DNA of 64,000 bases. Origin: Lolium rigidum. Lineage: Eukaryota > Streptophyta > Magnoliopsida > Poales > Poaceae. The translations under genes and the position numbers were made by a program. The stretch lies in NCBI RefSeq assembly GCF_022539505.1, contig NC_061512.1:154177962-154241961 (forward strand), given 5' to 3'. How positions within the stretch are numbered: position 1 is the stretch's first letter; each line of letters begins with the position of its first letter. The notes under the pieces are model-generated. The model was given only the letters and a program-made list of their open reading frames with translations. It did no database searches and had not been told where the DNA came from. Positions 25,301 to 37,946 of this stretch are shown piece by piece.

Positions 25301-28211
25301 ACAATTGGATTTGGGTTCAAATTATTTCTGAAACTCTCACAAATGGATTTACAAGTTTACTGCATGTTTATCACCATTTGCTTCACCTCTGGAGTTGCAG
25401 AACAGATAAAGGTTTGAAACTTGTTTGAGATGATTAAGAAAACATTCAGTAATCCTACAGAAGTGGAATCACTCAATTAGGTTCAAAAATGGATTTTTGA
25501 TGAATTAAAAGCTAACAGCCATGTCTGCAGAACATACAGAACAAGTTTAATTCATCAAAAATCATACACAAATCATAAAAATATGAGGTCTGCTGCATCT
25601 GAAAGGTATTGAATAGGTGGTTCTTACCCAGTTGGTTTCATTCAAAAATTCGTCTCCAAGCTCCTGGTTTAATTCGACAAAGTCAGATCTGACCAGATCT
25701 TGATCTGTGAACCATTTCAGTTTCAGGAGGTCAATCGAAGTGAAACCACCGCCAAAATGAAGGTACTGAAGAGGGCTTTCACCCACAGTTGAGTTTGCTC
25801 AAGAAGGTTTTGTAAAACGGGAGAAATCTAACAAACAGTGATTCTGCATGTTTTCAGGACTTTATTTACCATGCAAAATCCGTAACGAATTTGAGGATGA
25901 GACCAACGCCAAGTTGTAGATCTTTTAAATACCTATCTGCGGAACTTTGAATCACTCGATTTGGATCTGCACACGAGATTTGGCGGATTTTACAAGTTCG
26001 TACCAGAATCTGAAACAGCAAGATACAGAAATTACTGCAAGGTTTTGGACGAACTTTGCTCAAGAACTTCAGATCTGAGGATAGCTCAAGCTTCTCCATG
26101 CTTGGACCAACATGCACCTGCATCAAGATCCAATCTTAGCAATGGAGGAAGAGGAAGAGGAGAGAAAACCATCTAGGGTTGGGGAGAAGAGAGGGAGAGG
26201 GAAGCTCTCATGGTGAGGGGAAGCTTGAGGAAGGAGGGAGTTGCATCTTGGAGAGGTTTCCATGGCCATGGCCGGCCATGGTTGCTAGGAGGAGCAGCAT
26301 TTCGTGGTGGAGGAGAGGAGGAGAGTGTGAGAGAGTGGAGAGTGAAGAAAATGAGCAAAGGGGGAGGTGGTGGCTGGCCAAGGGGGTATTTATAGAGGGA
26401 GAGGGGTGGCTGCCTCCTTTTTCATTGGCCAAGGAAGGTGGCTGCCCATTTATTGATTGGAGTAGTTGGGAGGCAATGCTTGCAAGAGAAGAAAGTGAGG
26501 AGAAACATGGCTGGCCGAAATTGTCATGGCCGGCTCCATTCTTGCCAAGCACAAGTGAGCAATGTGAGAGAAAGGCACAACATCAATGTGTATAGACAAG
26601 GTATGATGTTGAGAAGATAATATCAAATAGTGACTTTGATAATGATAAAAATAGGAGTAGATACATATAGATAAAAATGAGTATGAAGGTGACATGTGCC
26701 ATGTGCCATGAGAATAATCTCCACCACTTTGGTTGAGACCAACTTAGGATGAAGATAGTTCCCAAGGTATAGTTGATGATTAGAGGTTTACATTAGAATT
26801 CAAAATTGAAAGAATTGGGATTCACCACATGGAACAATGCATGAGCATGCCAAGGTAGATGGGTGGTGATGGTGGTTTAGTCAATGATAGAGCAAGATTA
26901 AGAGAGATGGTGAGTGAAGTATTCATGTACTCACAAGGATGAATATATTGACATAAATCATCAATTCATGAGGTCAAGGCAATGATGGAAAAGAATAGAG
27001 GAGTGAGATAGATATGATGAAATATAAGATGTGCAAGTGTTGCCATTTGAAAGAGAGTTTAATTGAAAGGTATGGGACACACCTCAATTGTCTAGAGACA
27101 ATTGGGAATGAACTCAAGTGAAATGGAATTTTGAAGATGTTGAGAGAAAACTAGTTGGAACATAGGAGTTCAAAATATTCTACTTACTCTCTCAAGTAAA
27201 GTAGAGTTTTTCTTAATTGTAAAATAAGCAAGAGGAAAACAAGAAATGGTATAAGTACCATAAACAAGCCTTTTGTTAAAAAGAGCACAAAATAGAAAGT
27301 AATGTTTCTGAAATCAGTACTTGTTAGAAATGGGATGAGAAAACAAAACCCATTTCAGTTCCTTGTTTTCTTTGAAGAAATATCTTGGGAAGATTTAATA
27401 AAACTAGAAGTAGTTTTGTGATCAAAACTAAAGAAGGAAAAACAATAGGGTGTTTGAGAAAGAAAGCTAATTTTAGGGAGGAGTGTTCCCAAGGGTAGAT
27501 GGTGGCTACAAAATGTACCCATCATTCCCACTCTTGGTTTTGTGAAGATTAAACTTGAATAGAACAAGAGGTAAAAGAGAAGGAAGTGATCCAAAGTTGA
27601 AACAAAAGGGTAGAGTGCAAGGTCAAGTGAATTAAGAGAGTTGCAAGGGTAGACTGAGACATGCAAGACTTGGAGGTTGAAGAGAATGTTGCATAGATGA
27701 GATCCATGCATTGAAGCCAACAATAACGAGTTGTGGGTGCTTAGAGATCAATTGCCAAAGTCTGGACATTTTAAGCCTGTCAACACAGATGGTCGACATG
27801 GCCTCAAAACCAACAAGGATGAGTGGGTATAAGAGAAGGGTGCAAGTTTGGAATCAAGGATGATTTGAGCTAGATTATACACAAAGAGGAATTTTAAGTA
27901 GGCACACTCATGTTGCCATGAGTAGAAAAGTTTGATGTGGAAAAAAGGAAAACAACTTTTCCTGAGTCACATAGGTGTTTTATTAGGTGAGTTGCTTGCT
28001 TGACCACTAGAGGTGTTGATCTATGAGGCAGCTCAAGACAAAACTCAACAAGAAAATGAAGACAATTCATCTACCAACCAGATCAAGGCAATTCATCACC
28101 ACAAACAGATCAAGGCAATACATCTAAATTAGTCTATAGAAAAAGTTTTTGTTCTCCCTGATTTTTGAAATAAGGACAACTAAACAAGGTTGAAAAAGTT
28201 GGGGTGTTACA
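22329..28211 (-). repeat. Element B 5' LTR (5.88 kb)
   Basis: Near-identical partner of 14122-20000, except for a denser patch of differences at about 24785-25390. TATA at 26387-26395 and palindrome CCATGGCCGGCCATGG at 26266-26281, both on the minus transcript. Confidence 0.92.
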
Positions 28212-29698
28212 CTTTGTCTCCAATATGTGGTGATTCGAATGATGCTTGTGATATTTTAAATCCACCTGTTGAAAGTATTCCATATAAAATACCTATGAAA
28301 ATTATTGAACATGTTATGGATAACCGCTATGAAGGGGATGGAAATGTCCATCCTGGAGATCATTTACTGTTTTTGCATGAATTATGCGGGTTATTCAAGT
28401 GTGCAGGTATCTCTATGGATGAAGTTAGGAAAACTATTCTCTATATCGCTGTCTGGTAAAGCGGCGCATTGGTATAAATTGCTGAAGAATGGGGATTCTC
28501 TTGATTGGAAAGATATTGTGCCTCTATTTTACTCTAAATTGTATCCTCCAAGTGAAATTCACAAAGACCGGAACCGCATATATAATTTCTGGCCTCATGA
28601 TGGAGAGAGTATTGCCCAAGCATGGGGGAGATTGAAGTCTTTAATGCTCAAATGCCCCATTCATGAGTTTCCTGGTAATATCATCATTGATAATTTCTAT
28701 GCAAGACTTTCTTTTCAAGATAAAACCTTGCTGGATACTACTTGTTCTGGATCATTTACACGCAATGAAGAAGAGTTTAAAAGGGACCTTCTTGATCGGA
28801 TTCAGGACAATATTGAAGGATGGGAGAACAACAAAGGTAAAGATTCAGGTATAAATTATGATTATGAATGCATTGAAACTTTTATGGATACTGATAAAAT
28901 TCGAAATATGAGTGCTACTTATGGTCTTGACTCTCAAGTTGTTGCAAATCTTTATAAAGCTTTTGCCTCTCATTTTGAATTGCCTAGGAAGAATTTTGAT
29001 AAGTATCATGAACCTTTTAAAGACACTTGCATGAAGGATGAAACTGTTATTAATGATTGCAATGAACATGTTCAAACTTCTGAAAATGCTATTTCCTATA
29101 AGCATGTTAATTTTTGTGGAATGCATATACCTTGTGGAATTAATCAAATCCAAGATGAATATTGTATCCACCATAGGAATGATAAAACTAGAAAGTGGTC
29201 TAGGGCCCTAGATGATCTTGGCGAAAAAGTTTGTGCCCTCTATCCTTATATTTGTGAACTTTGTCATAGATCGAGTGGGTCATTTTAATTTTCAATGCTC
29301 CTCCAATGATAATTCAAACTCCATAAGTGCTGCAAATTTGTGTTGTGATAATGAAATTACTCCTAATCAGCATGATGAACTTACTTTATTTTTGTGGTGT
29401 GAAGAGTTATCAGGGAAAATCTCTTTGTTACATATGAGTGATCTTGATATTGATGATGTCCTGCATGGATGTCTTTCTTATTGCATTAATAATTGCCATG
29501 CAAATACTTACATACAGAATATTTAGAAGATGACACTTTACCAAAATATGATAGGACCGCTGTGTGTTTTAAACTTATATATGAAAAGGAGGAACCCTCC
29601 CAAGTTTCTTCTATTGTTTCCGGAAATAAATCAGGTTATGTGGAGGAGCTTCTCTTCAAGGCTTTTCCTCCTAAAGAAGGGAACAAGAAGAAGGGAAC

Positions 29699-29755
29699 GA
29701 AGAAGAAGAAGAAGAAGAAGAAGAAGAAGAAGAAGAAGAAGAAGAAGAAGAAGAG
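29699..29755 (+). repeat. (AAG)n microsatellite, 19 units, inside the gag-like frame
   Basis: Uninterrupted AAG/GAA repeats preceded by imperfect AAG-rich sequence. In the reading frame they encode a lysine run, probably grown from a short Lys-rich segment. Confidence 0.95.
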
Positions 29756-30689
29756 GGGGAATAAAAGGAAAGAGGTAACAGCATATCTCCGCGTGTATGA
29801 GATAACAATAGGTAACCGTAAGTATGTTGCTCCTAATGATTATTATGATAATGAATCTGAGTACAATGATCTTCCTATGCCCTTTACCTATATTAGTGAT
29901 TATGATTTAGAAGAGCACACTACTATTGATATTGAAAATCTCTGGGAAACTAATTCTGAAAATGATGATGTTAATAATTGCCATAATATTAGTATTATCC
30001 ATGCTTCTTCCCATAATGATATAGAAAGCTCTAAGCTTGGGGATGAGGTGTTTGAAAATCCTTTTTCTACTGATGATTATATGTTTGATACATCTCCTTC
30101 TAGTAACAATGATGGTATGGTTACAGATGAACATACAGTGAAAGATAACTATTCTATTTCTTATGATGACGCTAGGCCTCCAATCTTTGATAATTATTAT
30201 AAAGAATGCTATGACATAGGTTATAATTATCCTTATGAAACTTGTCATAGTTATGATTGGATTGCCAAAAACAATTCCCTTAGTATGCAACTTTTTTACC
30301 ATGTTCAAATTCTTGATAATGATCCTGCTCCAATTACTATTAATGAGAAGAATTCTTCTTATGCTAAAATTAATGATACTTTTATGCATATGAACCATGA
30401 TGAGAATGTTTTAAGTCATGATTATATTGTGGATTTCATCAATGATGCTACTGAAAGTTATTATGAGAGAGGGAAACATGGTTATATGCATCTTAATAAT
30501 ATTAAGTTTCCCCTCTCTATGTTGAGAATCTTGAAGTTACTCGTGTTTTATCTTCCTATGCTTGTCACTTTGCTCCTCATGAATTTATTTGTGTACAATA
30601 TTCCTTCCCATAGGAAGTGGGTTAGGCTTAAATTTGTTTCATACTTGCTTTTTGATGCTCTCTTTGCTTCAACTCTCATCCTTATGTGA

Positions 30690-33304
30690 GCATCATTAAA
30701 ATTGCTGAGCCCATCTTAATGGCTATAAAGAAAGCACTTCTTGGGAGATAACCCGTGTCTTTATTTTGCTACTGTTTTGTTGTGTCTTGGAAGTTGTTAC
30801 TACTGTAGCAACCTCTCCTTATCTTTATTTTATTGCATTGTTGTGCCAAGTAAAGTCTTTGATAGTAGGGTTGATACTAGATTTGGATTACTGCGCAGAA
30901 ACAGATTTCTTACTGTCATGAAATTGAGCAGCCCCGTCTGTAGGTAACTCAGAAAAATATGCCAATTTACATGCGTGATCCTCAGATATGTACACAACTT
31001 TCATTCAATTTGAGATTTTTCATCTGAGCAAGTTAAGTGCCCCTGAAAAATTCGTCTTTATGGACTGTTCTGTTTTGACAGATTCTGCCTTTTATTTCGC
31101 ATTGCCTGTTTTGCTATGTTGAATGGATTTCTTTGTTCCATTAACTTTCAGTAGCTTTGTGCAATGTCCAGAAGTGTTAAGAATGATTGTGTCACCTCTG
31201 AATATGTGAATTTTCTATTATGCACTAACCCTCTAATGAGTTTGTTTTGAGTTTGGTGTGGAGGAAGTTTTCAAGGGTCAAGAGAGGAGCATGATACAAT
31301 ATGATCAAGAAGAGTGAAAAGTCAAAGCTTGGGGATGCCCCCATGGTTCATCCCTGCATATTTCAAGAAGACTCAAGCATTTAAGCTTGGGGATGCCCAA
31401 GGCATCCCCTTCTTCATCAACAACTTATCAGGTCACCTCTAGTGAAACTACATTTTTATTCCGTCACATCTTATGTACTTTACTTGGAGCGTCTGTGTGC
31501 TTTTATTTTCGTTTTGTTATTTTCATTCTCTGAATAAATTCATGCTTATGTGGGAGAGAGACACGCTCTGCTCGTTCATATGAACACTTGTGTTCTTCGC
31601 TTTACTTTTAATGTTCATGGCGAAGGTTGAAACTGCTTCGTTCATTGTTCTGCGGTTGGAAACAGAAAATGCTTCATGTGGTAATTGATATAATGTCTTG
31701 AATAATTTGATACTTGGCAATTGTTGTGCTCATATAGACCATGTTTAATCTCTTGCATCATGTACTTTGCACCTATTAATGAAGAACTACATGGAGCTTG
31801 TTAAAATTTGGTTTGCATGATTGGTCTCTCTAGAGTCTAGATATTTTCGGGTGAGGTGTTTGAACAACAAGGAAGACAGTGTAGAGTCTTATAATGCTTG
31901 CAATATGTTCTTATGTAAGTTTTGCTGTACCGGTTCATACTTGTGTTTGCTTCAAACAACCTTGCTAGCCTAAGCCTTGTATTGAGAGGGAATACTTCTC
32001 GTGCATCCAAATCCTTGAGCCAAAAACTATGCTATTTGTGTCCACCATACCTACCTACTACATGGTATTTTTCTGCCATTCCAAAGTAAATTGCTTGAGT
32101 GCTACCTTTAAAATTCCATTCTTTGTCTTTGCAATATATAGCTCATGGGAAAAATAGCTTAAAAACTATTGTGGTATTGAATATGTACTTATGTATTTTA
32201 TTTCTTATAAGTTGCTTGTTGAGCGATAACCATGTTCCTGGGGACGCCACCAACTATTACACCTTTGTTAAATATCATGTGAGTTGCTATGCATGTTCGT
32301 CTTGTCTGAAGTAAGGGTGATTTATGATGATCAAATGGTTTGAGTATGCATATTGTTAGAGAAGAACATTGGGCCGCTAACTAAAGCCATGAATCATGGT
32401 GGAAGTTTCAGTTTGGACATTAATCCTCAATCTCTTATGAGTATATTATCTGTTGTTGAATGCTTATGCATTAAAGAGGAGTCCATTATCTGTTGTCTAT
32501 GTTGTCCCGGTATGGACATTCTTAGTTGAGATCTATCAAAAACGAGAAATCAAATGCGATCTATCTCCTTGGACCTTTGTACAGGCGGCATAGAGGTTCC
32601 CCTTTGTGACACTTGGTTGAAACATATGTTATGCAATGATAATCCATGTAAATCCAAGCTAATTAGGACAAGGTGCGGGCACTATTGGTATACTATGCAT
32701 GAGGCTTGCAACTTATAGGATATCTTATACATAACACATATGCTTTATTACTACCGTTGACAAAATTGTTTCTTGTTTTCAAAATAAAAGCTCTAGCCCA
32801 AATATAGCAATCCATGCTTCCCTCTTCGAAGGGCCATTCTTCTACTTTTATGATTGAGTCAGTTTACCTACTTCTTTCTATCTTAGAAGCAAACACTTGT
32901 GTTAACTGTGCATTGATTCCTACATACTTGCTTACTTGCATTCATCATATTACTTTGTGTTGATAATTATCCATGAGATATGCATGTTGAAAGTTGAAAG
33001 CAACTGCTGAAACTTATATCTTCCTTTGTGTTGCTTCAATGCCTTTACTTTGAATTTATTGCTTTATGAGTTAACTCTTATGCAAGACTTATTGATGCTT
33101 GTCTTGAAAGTACTATTCATGAAAAGTCTTTATTATATGGTTCAGTTGTTTACTCATTGTCTTTACCATTGCTTTGAATCACTTCATTCATCTCATATGC
33201 TTTACAATAGTATTGATCAAGATTATGATAGCATGTCACTTAAGAAATTATCTTTGTTATCGTTTACCTACTCGAGGGCGAGTAAGAACTAAGCTTGGGG
33301 ATGC
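30690..33304 (+). mobile_element. 3' non-coding region of the subfamily-2 element
   Basis: No ORF. It contains two polypurine-tract-like AAGCTTGGGGATGCC motifs (31325-31339 and 31383-31397). The second begins a perfect hairpin (31389-31409, 9-bp arms, CAA loop). The region ends with a hairpin at 33268-33285 and the true polypurine tract at 33287-33304. It aligns with 2067-3809 and, inverted, with element D. Confidence 0.85.
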
Positions 33305-34617
33305 TGATACGTCTCCAACGTATCTATAATTTCTTATGTTCCATGCTACTTTTATGATGATACACATATGTTTTATACACACTTTACATCATTTCTATGC
33401 ATTTTCCGGAACTAACCTATTAACAAGATGCCGAAGTGCCAGTTCCTGTTTTCTGCTGTTTTTGGTTTCAGAAATCTTACAAAGGAAATATTCTCGGAAT
33501 TGGACGAAATCAACGCCCAGTATCTTATTTTTCCCGGAAGCTTCCAGAGCACCGAAGAGGGGCCACAGGGGATCCAGGGGGGCCCCACCCCACAAGGCGG
33601 CGCGGCCAAGGGGGGGCGCCCCCCTATGGTGTGGCTGCCCCAGGACCCCTCCGAGGCTGCCCTTCCGCCTATATAAAGCCTCCGCCTCGAAAACCCTAAA
33701 GAAATAAGCCACGATACGAGAAAAGTTCCAGAGTCGTCGCCATCGCGAAGCCAAGATTCAGGGGTGATACGTCTCCGACGTATCAATAATTTCTTATGTT
33801 CCATGCCACATTATTGATGATATCTACATGTTTTATGCATACTTTATGTCATATTTATGTATTTTCCGGCACTAACCTATTAACGAAATGCCAGTTGCTG
33901 TTTTTGGTTTCAGAAATCCTAGTAAGGAAATATTCTCGGAATTGGACAAAATCAACGCCCAGGGGCCTATTTTTGCACGAAGCTTCCAGAAGTCCGAGGA
34001 GTAAACGAAGTGGGGCCACGAGGCGATGACACACTAGGGCGGCGCGGCCTGGGCATTGGCCGCGCCAGCCTGTTGTGTGGGGCCCTCGTGTGACCCCTGA
34101 CCCACCCTTCCGCCTACATATAATCTTCGTCGCGAAACCCCCAGTACCGAGAGCCATGATACGGAAAACCTTCCAGAGACGCCGCTGCCGCCAATCCCAT
34201 CTCGAGGGATTCAGGAGATCGCCTCCGGCACCCTGCCGGAGAGGGGAATCATCTCCCGGAGGACTCTTCACCGCCATGGTCGCCTCCGGAGTGATGAGTG
34301 AGTAGTTCACCCCTAGACTATGGGTCCATAGCAGTAGCTAGATGGTCGTCTTCTCCTTATGTGCTTCATTGTCGGATCTTGTGAGCTTCCTAACATGATC
34401 AAGATCATCTATTTGTAATGCTATATGTTGTGTTTGTTGGGATCCGATGGATAGAGAATACTATGTTATGTTGATTATCAATCTATTACCTATGTGTTGT
34501 TTATGATCTTGCATGCTCTCCGTTATTAGTAGAGGCTCTGGCCAAGTTTTTACTCTTAACTCCAAGAGGGAGTATTTATGCTCGATAGTGGGTTCATGCC
34601 TCCATTAAATCTGGGAC

Positions 34618-37600
34618 TGTCATATCTCAAGATTTTCTAAATCTTAGAATGTAAAAATAAAATAAAGCGAGTGTTTGTTTGTTTGTCATAGTTGAAATTT
34701 CACAAGGAATTAAAACTTTTGTGTTTATTAAAAAGATATTTTCAAAAATAGAGTTTTCATAAACCTTGGTTTTCAAAAGATTTTCCAACAATACCCTATT
34801 TTGCTCGGAGGTTTTGAAAATTATAAAATCATTATTTGTAAAACATTTAAACCCTAAAAAGGCACTATAGCCACAGACATGTATGTCAAATTTTGATTTT
34901 ATAAAGTTTATGTTTTCATCTCAAATTTGATCTCATATTAAAGTATTTTCCATAGCGAATCCAACAGTACCCCATTTACATTTTTCCGATTATTTTTGAT
35001 ACTCCAAAATTGTATTCTCAATTTCTGGTTTAAAAGAAAAAGGAAAAAAAAACGGCCAGGCCGAACGGCCCAGCTCGCCCCGGCCCAAGCAGCGCGGCCC
35101 AGCTCCACTCGCCCGCCCCCGCTCCCGCGCAATCCCGCGCTCGCCAGCGCCCGCGACCGCCCCCAGCTGCCGCCTCCGCTCGCGTGACTGCCACTCGTGA
35201 TTATCGCTCGCGCAATCACCGCGTGCCTCCTCTTAATTTGATGAACCTGGACACAGCTCCATGCCTATAAATACCCCTGCCCAGCAGTCCCCAGACGCAC
35301 GCCTCTCTCTCTATTTCTCTTCGTAGCTCGCTGCTGCTTTCTCTCTGCCGCGTAACACACACAGCAGCACGACGCCGCAGCCAACGTCCTTCAACCACGT
35401 CCTGCCACGGTAATCCCATCTCTCCTCACGATTTAATCTGAATCTGTAGTGCTAGTTTAGAGTAGATGCATGAACGTTAGATCTAAATCAAGTTTGCTGG
35501 ATTAGCTGCACATCCGATCGATCCGATCTAATTCGTAGTTTGATCTAGCTCATGATAATCTTTGAAATTCCGTAACTGTAGATCTAGATCTCTCCGTTTT
35601 AAATAGTGGTTCTTGCCTTAGGTTTGTAAAATTATTCTCTACAACTTTCGTGTAGGAAGTTTCTCCATCCGAGCAACTTGTTTGGACAACCTTTCGGACA
35701 TCATTAGAGCTTAATCGCGAACTGTAAAATTCATATCTTTAGTTCTACCCGTCGGTTTTTGACAAATTTTATATCGTTAGAATCAGTAAAATGCGTAGAT
35801 CATTTTAGACATTTTGCATGTCGGCTTTGCAAACATTATTTTCGCGGTATTTTTAGGATCCACAATATCGTTCTTCGACTATGAAAATCTTTTAGACACA
35901 TTCATCATGTTCCTTGATCACATCTCTCTACAACATACTATCCTAGTCCATACTATTGAAATAACAATTGAGTTATTTGAGTAAAGTGTGACATGTCCTA
36001 TTTTATACTTTTACCTTGCTCCATTGAGGTGGAGATACTCTACCCCATATCACATGTGTTGAACCCCAGGTTATCCATTAGGCTCCGTGAACCAAAACCC
36101 TCAATATCAATCACACCTATCCAACCTCATGCCATTCAACGCTTACACTTAGTTTGAACTATTCAAATTTTAAATGAGCTATTTGAGTAAAAATCAATAT
36201 AGCATTAGTTATACTCAATGCTATGTGTGATCTTGTGCTACTTTGATAAGTGTTGTCACACTATGTCAAATTTCATTTGAGACTTGTGTGATTCTATTCA
36301 CATTGGTCATTCCACATATTAGTATAACATATCAATCCTTCCGAGCTTATTCATATCGGTGTAGCAAACAACGCTTAACCATATGCCCTTGTTAATCTTT
36401 TCCTCCTAAGCTTTTAACTTGGATAATCTTTCCCTTTCTAAGTACATGACCCTCCCCAATCTATCAAACCATATCTTGCAAGCCAAACCTCATGCCACAC
36501 CTTAGTACCATAGAGCGATTTCCTATTGTTGTCTTGTTTGATTTTGTTGCTATGAAATGTGTGTTTATGTTGTGCTATTTTTATCTTATAGTTCGTATGG
36601 AGAGCGACGTGTTTTGTTGAAAGAAAAGAGAACACTGTTCAACCACCAAAAAGGCAAGTGACACACACCAAAAGTCCCAGTTTTACTTCTTGCACTGTAG
36701 TGTTTTTACAGTAGACATGTCTAGGGTTTATGCTTTATGCTCGCTAATAAATCCTAGTAGTTTAGCTACACCACTCCTAGACTCCCTTAGCCGCCATTAA
36801 ATTTAGTTGTTACCTGCTATGCCATGGAAAAAGGTTTTGATAGAGGTTAAGGAAAAACAACTAAGTTTAATGAATTACCCGGGTGAATGGTGGAGTTATG
36901 GAGAGGGTGGTCGTATCGGGGGCAAGACCCCGGTGCTAGTGCACACTTGCGGAAAGTCACCCGTGCTTAAAGAGATTGTAGACAAACCTTGCTCATTAGC
37001 TTCACGTACAACCACATGCTACTATGGCTCGGCTTGACAAAGTATGTTGTATGAACCCGGATCCTAGGGGCCGGGTGGTGGTAGAGGGATACCGTAGGTG
37101 GAACGGGGCCCTTAGGAAATGGTTCGGGTGATTACACACAGAAGGTCTCGGCCACGGTCCGCACTTCGTCCTCCGAGCAAAATGTGCATCGAGGTAGAAG
37201 GATTGACCTGGCCATGTGGGTAAAGGTGTACAACCTCTCGAGAGTGTAAATCTAAGTACTTAGCCGTGTCCCCGGTTATGGACAACTTGAGCGAACTGAC
37301 AAGTCCTTGTTCGAAGATCTCCTCATCCCAATTTCTTAAATAAAATTTGAATGGGTGAACAAGGGTAGGAAGGTACATTGGGGCTTTACCAATGCTATCG
37401 TTAATTTGGTACATTGGGGTTTTACCAATGTTACTGCTAATTAGATTGAAAGGAAATGTTTTGATAAATGATAGGGAAAAATTGGCTTTATGCAATATGC
37501 CTGAGCTCTACCAGCCAAATGTACACTTAAGTGTTAGGTTGCCATTTGAGTCCACTATAGTGTCATCTTGCCAATACAATTCCAAATGTATTGACCCCAC

Positions 37601-37932
37601 GGGGCTGTACCTTTTATGTGCAGATTACTAGTTCTTCAAGATGGTCTTCGGATTTGGGTTACGAGTCTTTGCCCAACATGTCCGCTCGTGGCTTCATGAA
37701 GGAAGAAGGCTCCATGCTTTTGTTTAGTTGCCGCTTGAACTCGAAATAAAGTGCTAGCTTCAAAGCTATGCAAGTTGTAATGAACTATTTTATTTTCTTC
37801 CGCTGGATCATACGATGTAATAATTTGACCTTTGCTTTATGATATTACATCTTAAACTGTGTGTGCTAGCAGTCGATCCGGGACTAGCACCGTTACACAG
37901 GGACTCTCGCTTTTTAAGGTGAGGTCACTACA
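34618..37932 (+). repeat. Element C 5' LTR (3.3 kb)
   Basis: TGTCATATC...CACTACA. A GC-rich block (35052-35220) is followed by TATAAATA at 35266-35273 and a CT-rich leader, a clear RNA polymerase II promoter layout. The rest is AT-rich with no credible ORF. Confidence 0.92.
35266..35273 (+). promoter_or_regulatory. TATA box of element C LTR
   Basis: TATAAATA after about 170 bp of GC-rich sequence, followed by a CT-rich stretch (35303-35345). Identical box at 40069-40076 in the 3' LTR. Confidence 0.75.
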
Positions 37933-37934
37933 GA

Positions 37935-37946
37935 TGGTATCAGAGC
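37935..37946 (+). promoter_or_regulatory. Element C primer-binding site, initiator tRNA-Met type
   Basis: TGGTATCAGAGC, 2 nt after the 5' LTR end. Confidence 0.88.

Larger units (their letters stand above)
14122..28211 (-). mobile_element. Element B: LARD-like element with 5.9 kb LTRs
   Basis: Flanked by CTTTG (14117-14121 and 28212-28216). LTRs 14122-20000 and 22329-28211 surround only 2328 bp. On the minus strand the LTR begins TGTAACACCCC. The primer-binding site TGGTATCAGAGC (22324-22313) is next to the right LTR and the polypurine tract next to the left, so orientation is minus. There is no coding region. The TGTAACACC start, initiator-Met primer site and AAGGGTGG polypurine tract resemble Del/Tekay-type Gypsy elements; this is an inference. 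By structure it is a large retrotransposon derivative (LARD). Confidence 0.92.
13888..30689 (+). pseudogene. Gag-like protein of the subfamily-2 element, broken by element B and frameshifts
   Basis: It starts with ATG at 13888, reads 78 codons to 14121, is interrupted by element B (14122-28211 plus its CTTTG copy) and resumes in the same frame at 28217. The resumed part has a retrotransposon-gag region (AAHWYKLL, then W.DI...F, then GESIAQAWGR.K) up to about 28800. A frameshift near 28435 lies in an A-rich run. A second near 29270 splits a CX2C...GHX4C zinc-knuckle-like motif. A third lies near 29510. The last block is acidic, contains a 57-bp AAG expansion coding for polylysine, and ends with two hydrophobic stretches at about 30525-30689. 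No protease or polymerase domain is present. It was probably a structural protein of a non-autonomous element; the role of the hydrophobic tail is unknown. Confidence 0.8.

Noticed and set aside
29699..29755. CRISPR-like or minisatellite array
   Set aside because: It is a pure trinucleotide microsatellite without spacers.
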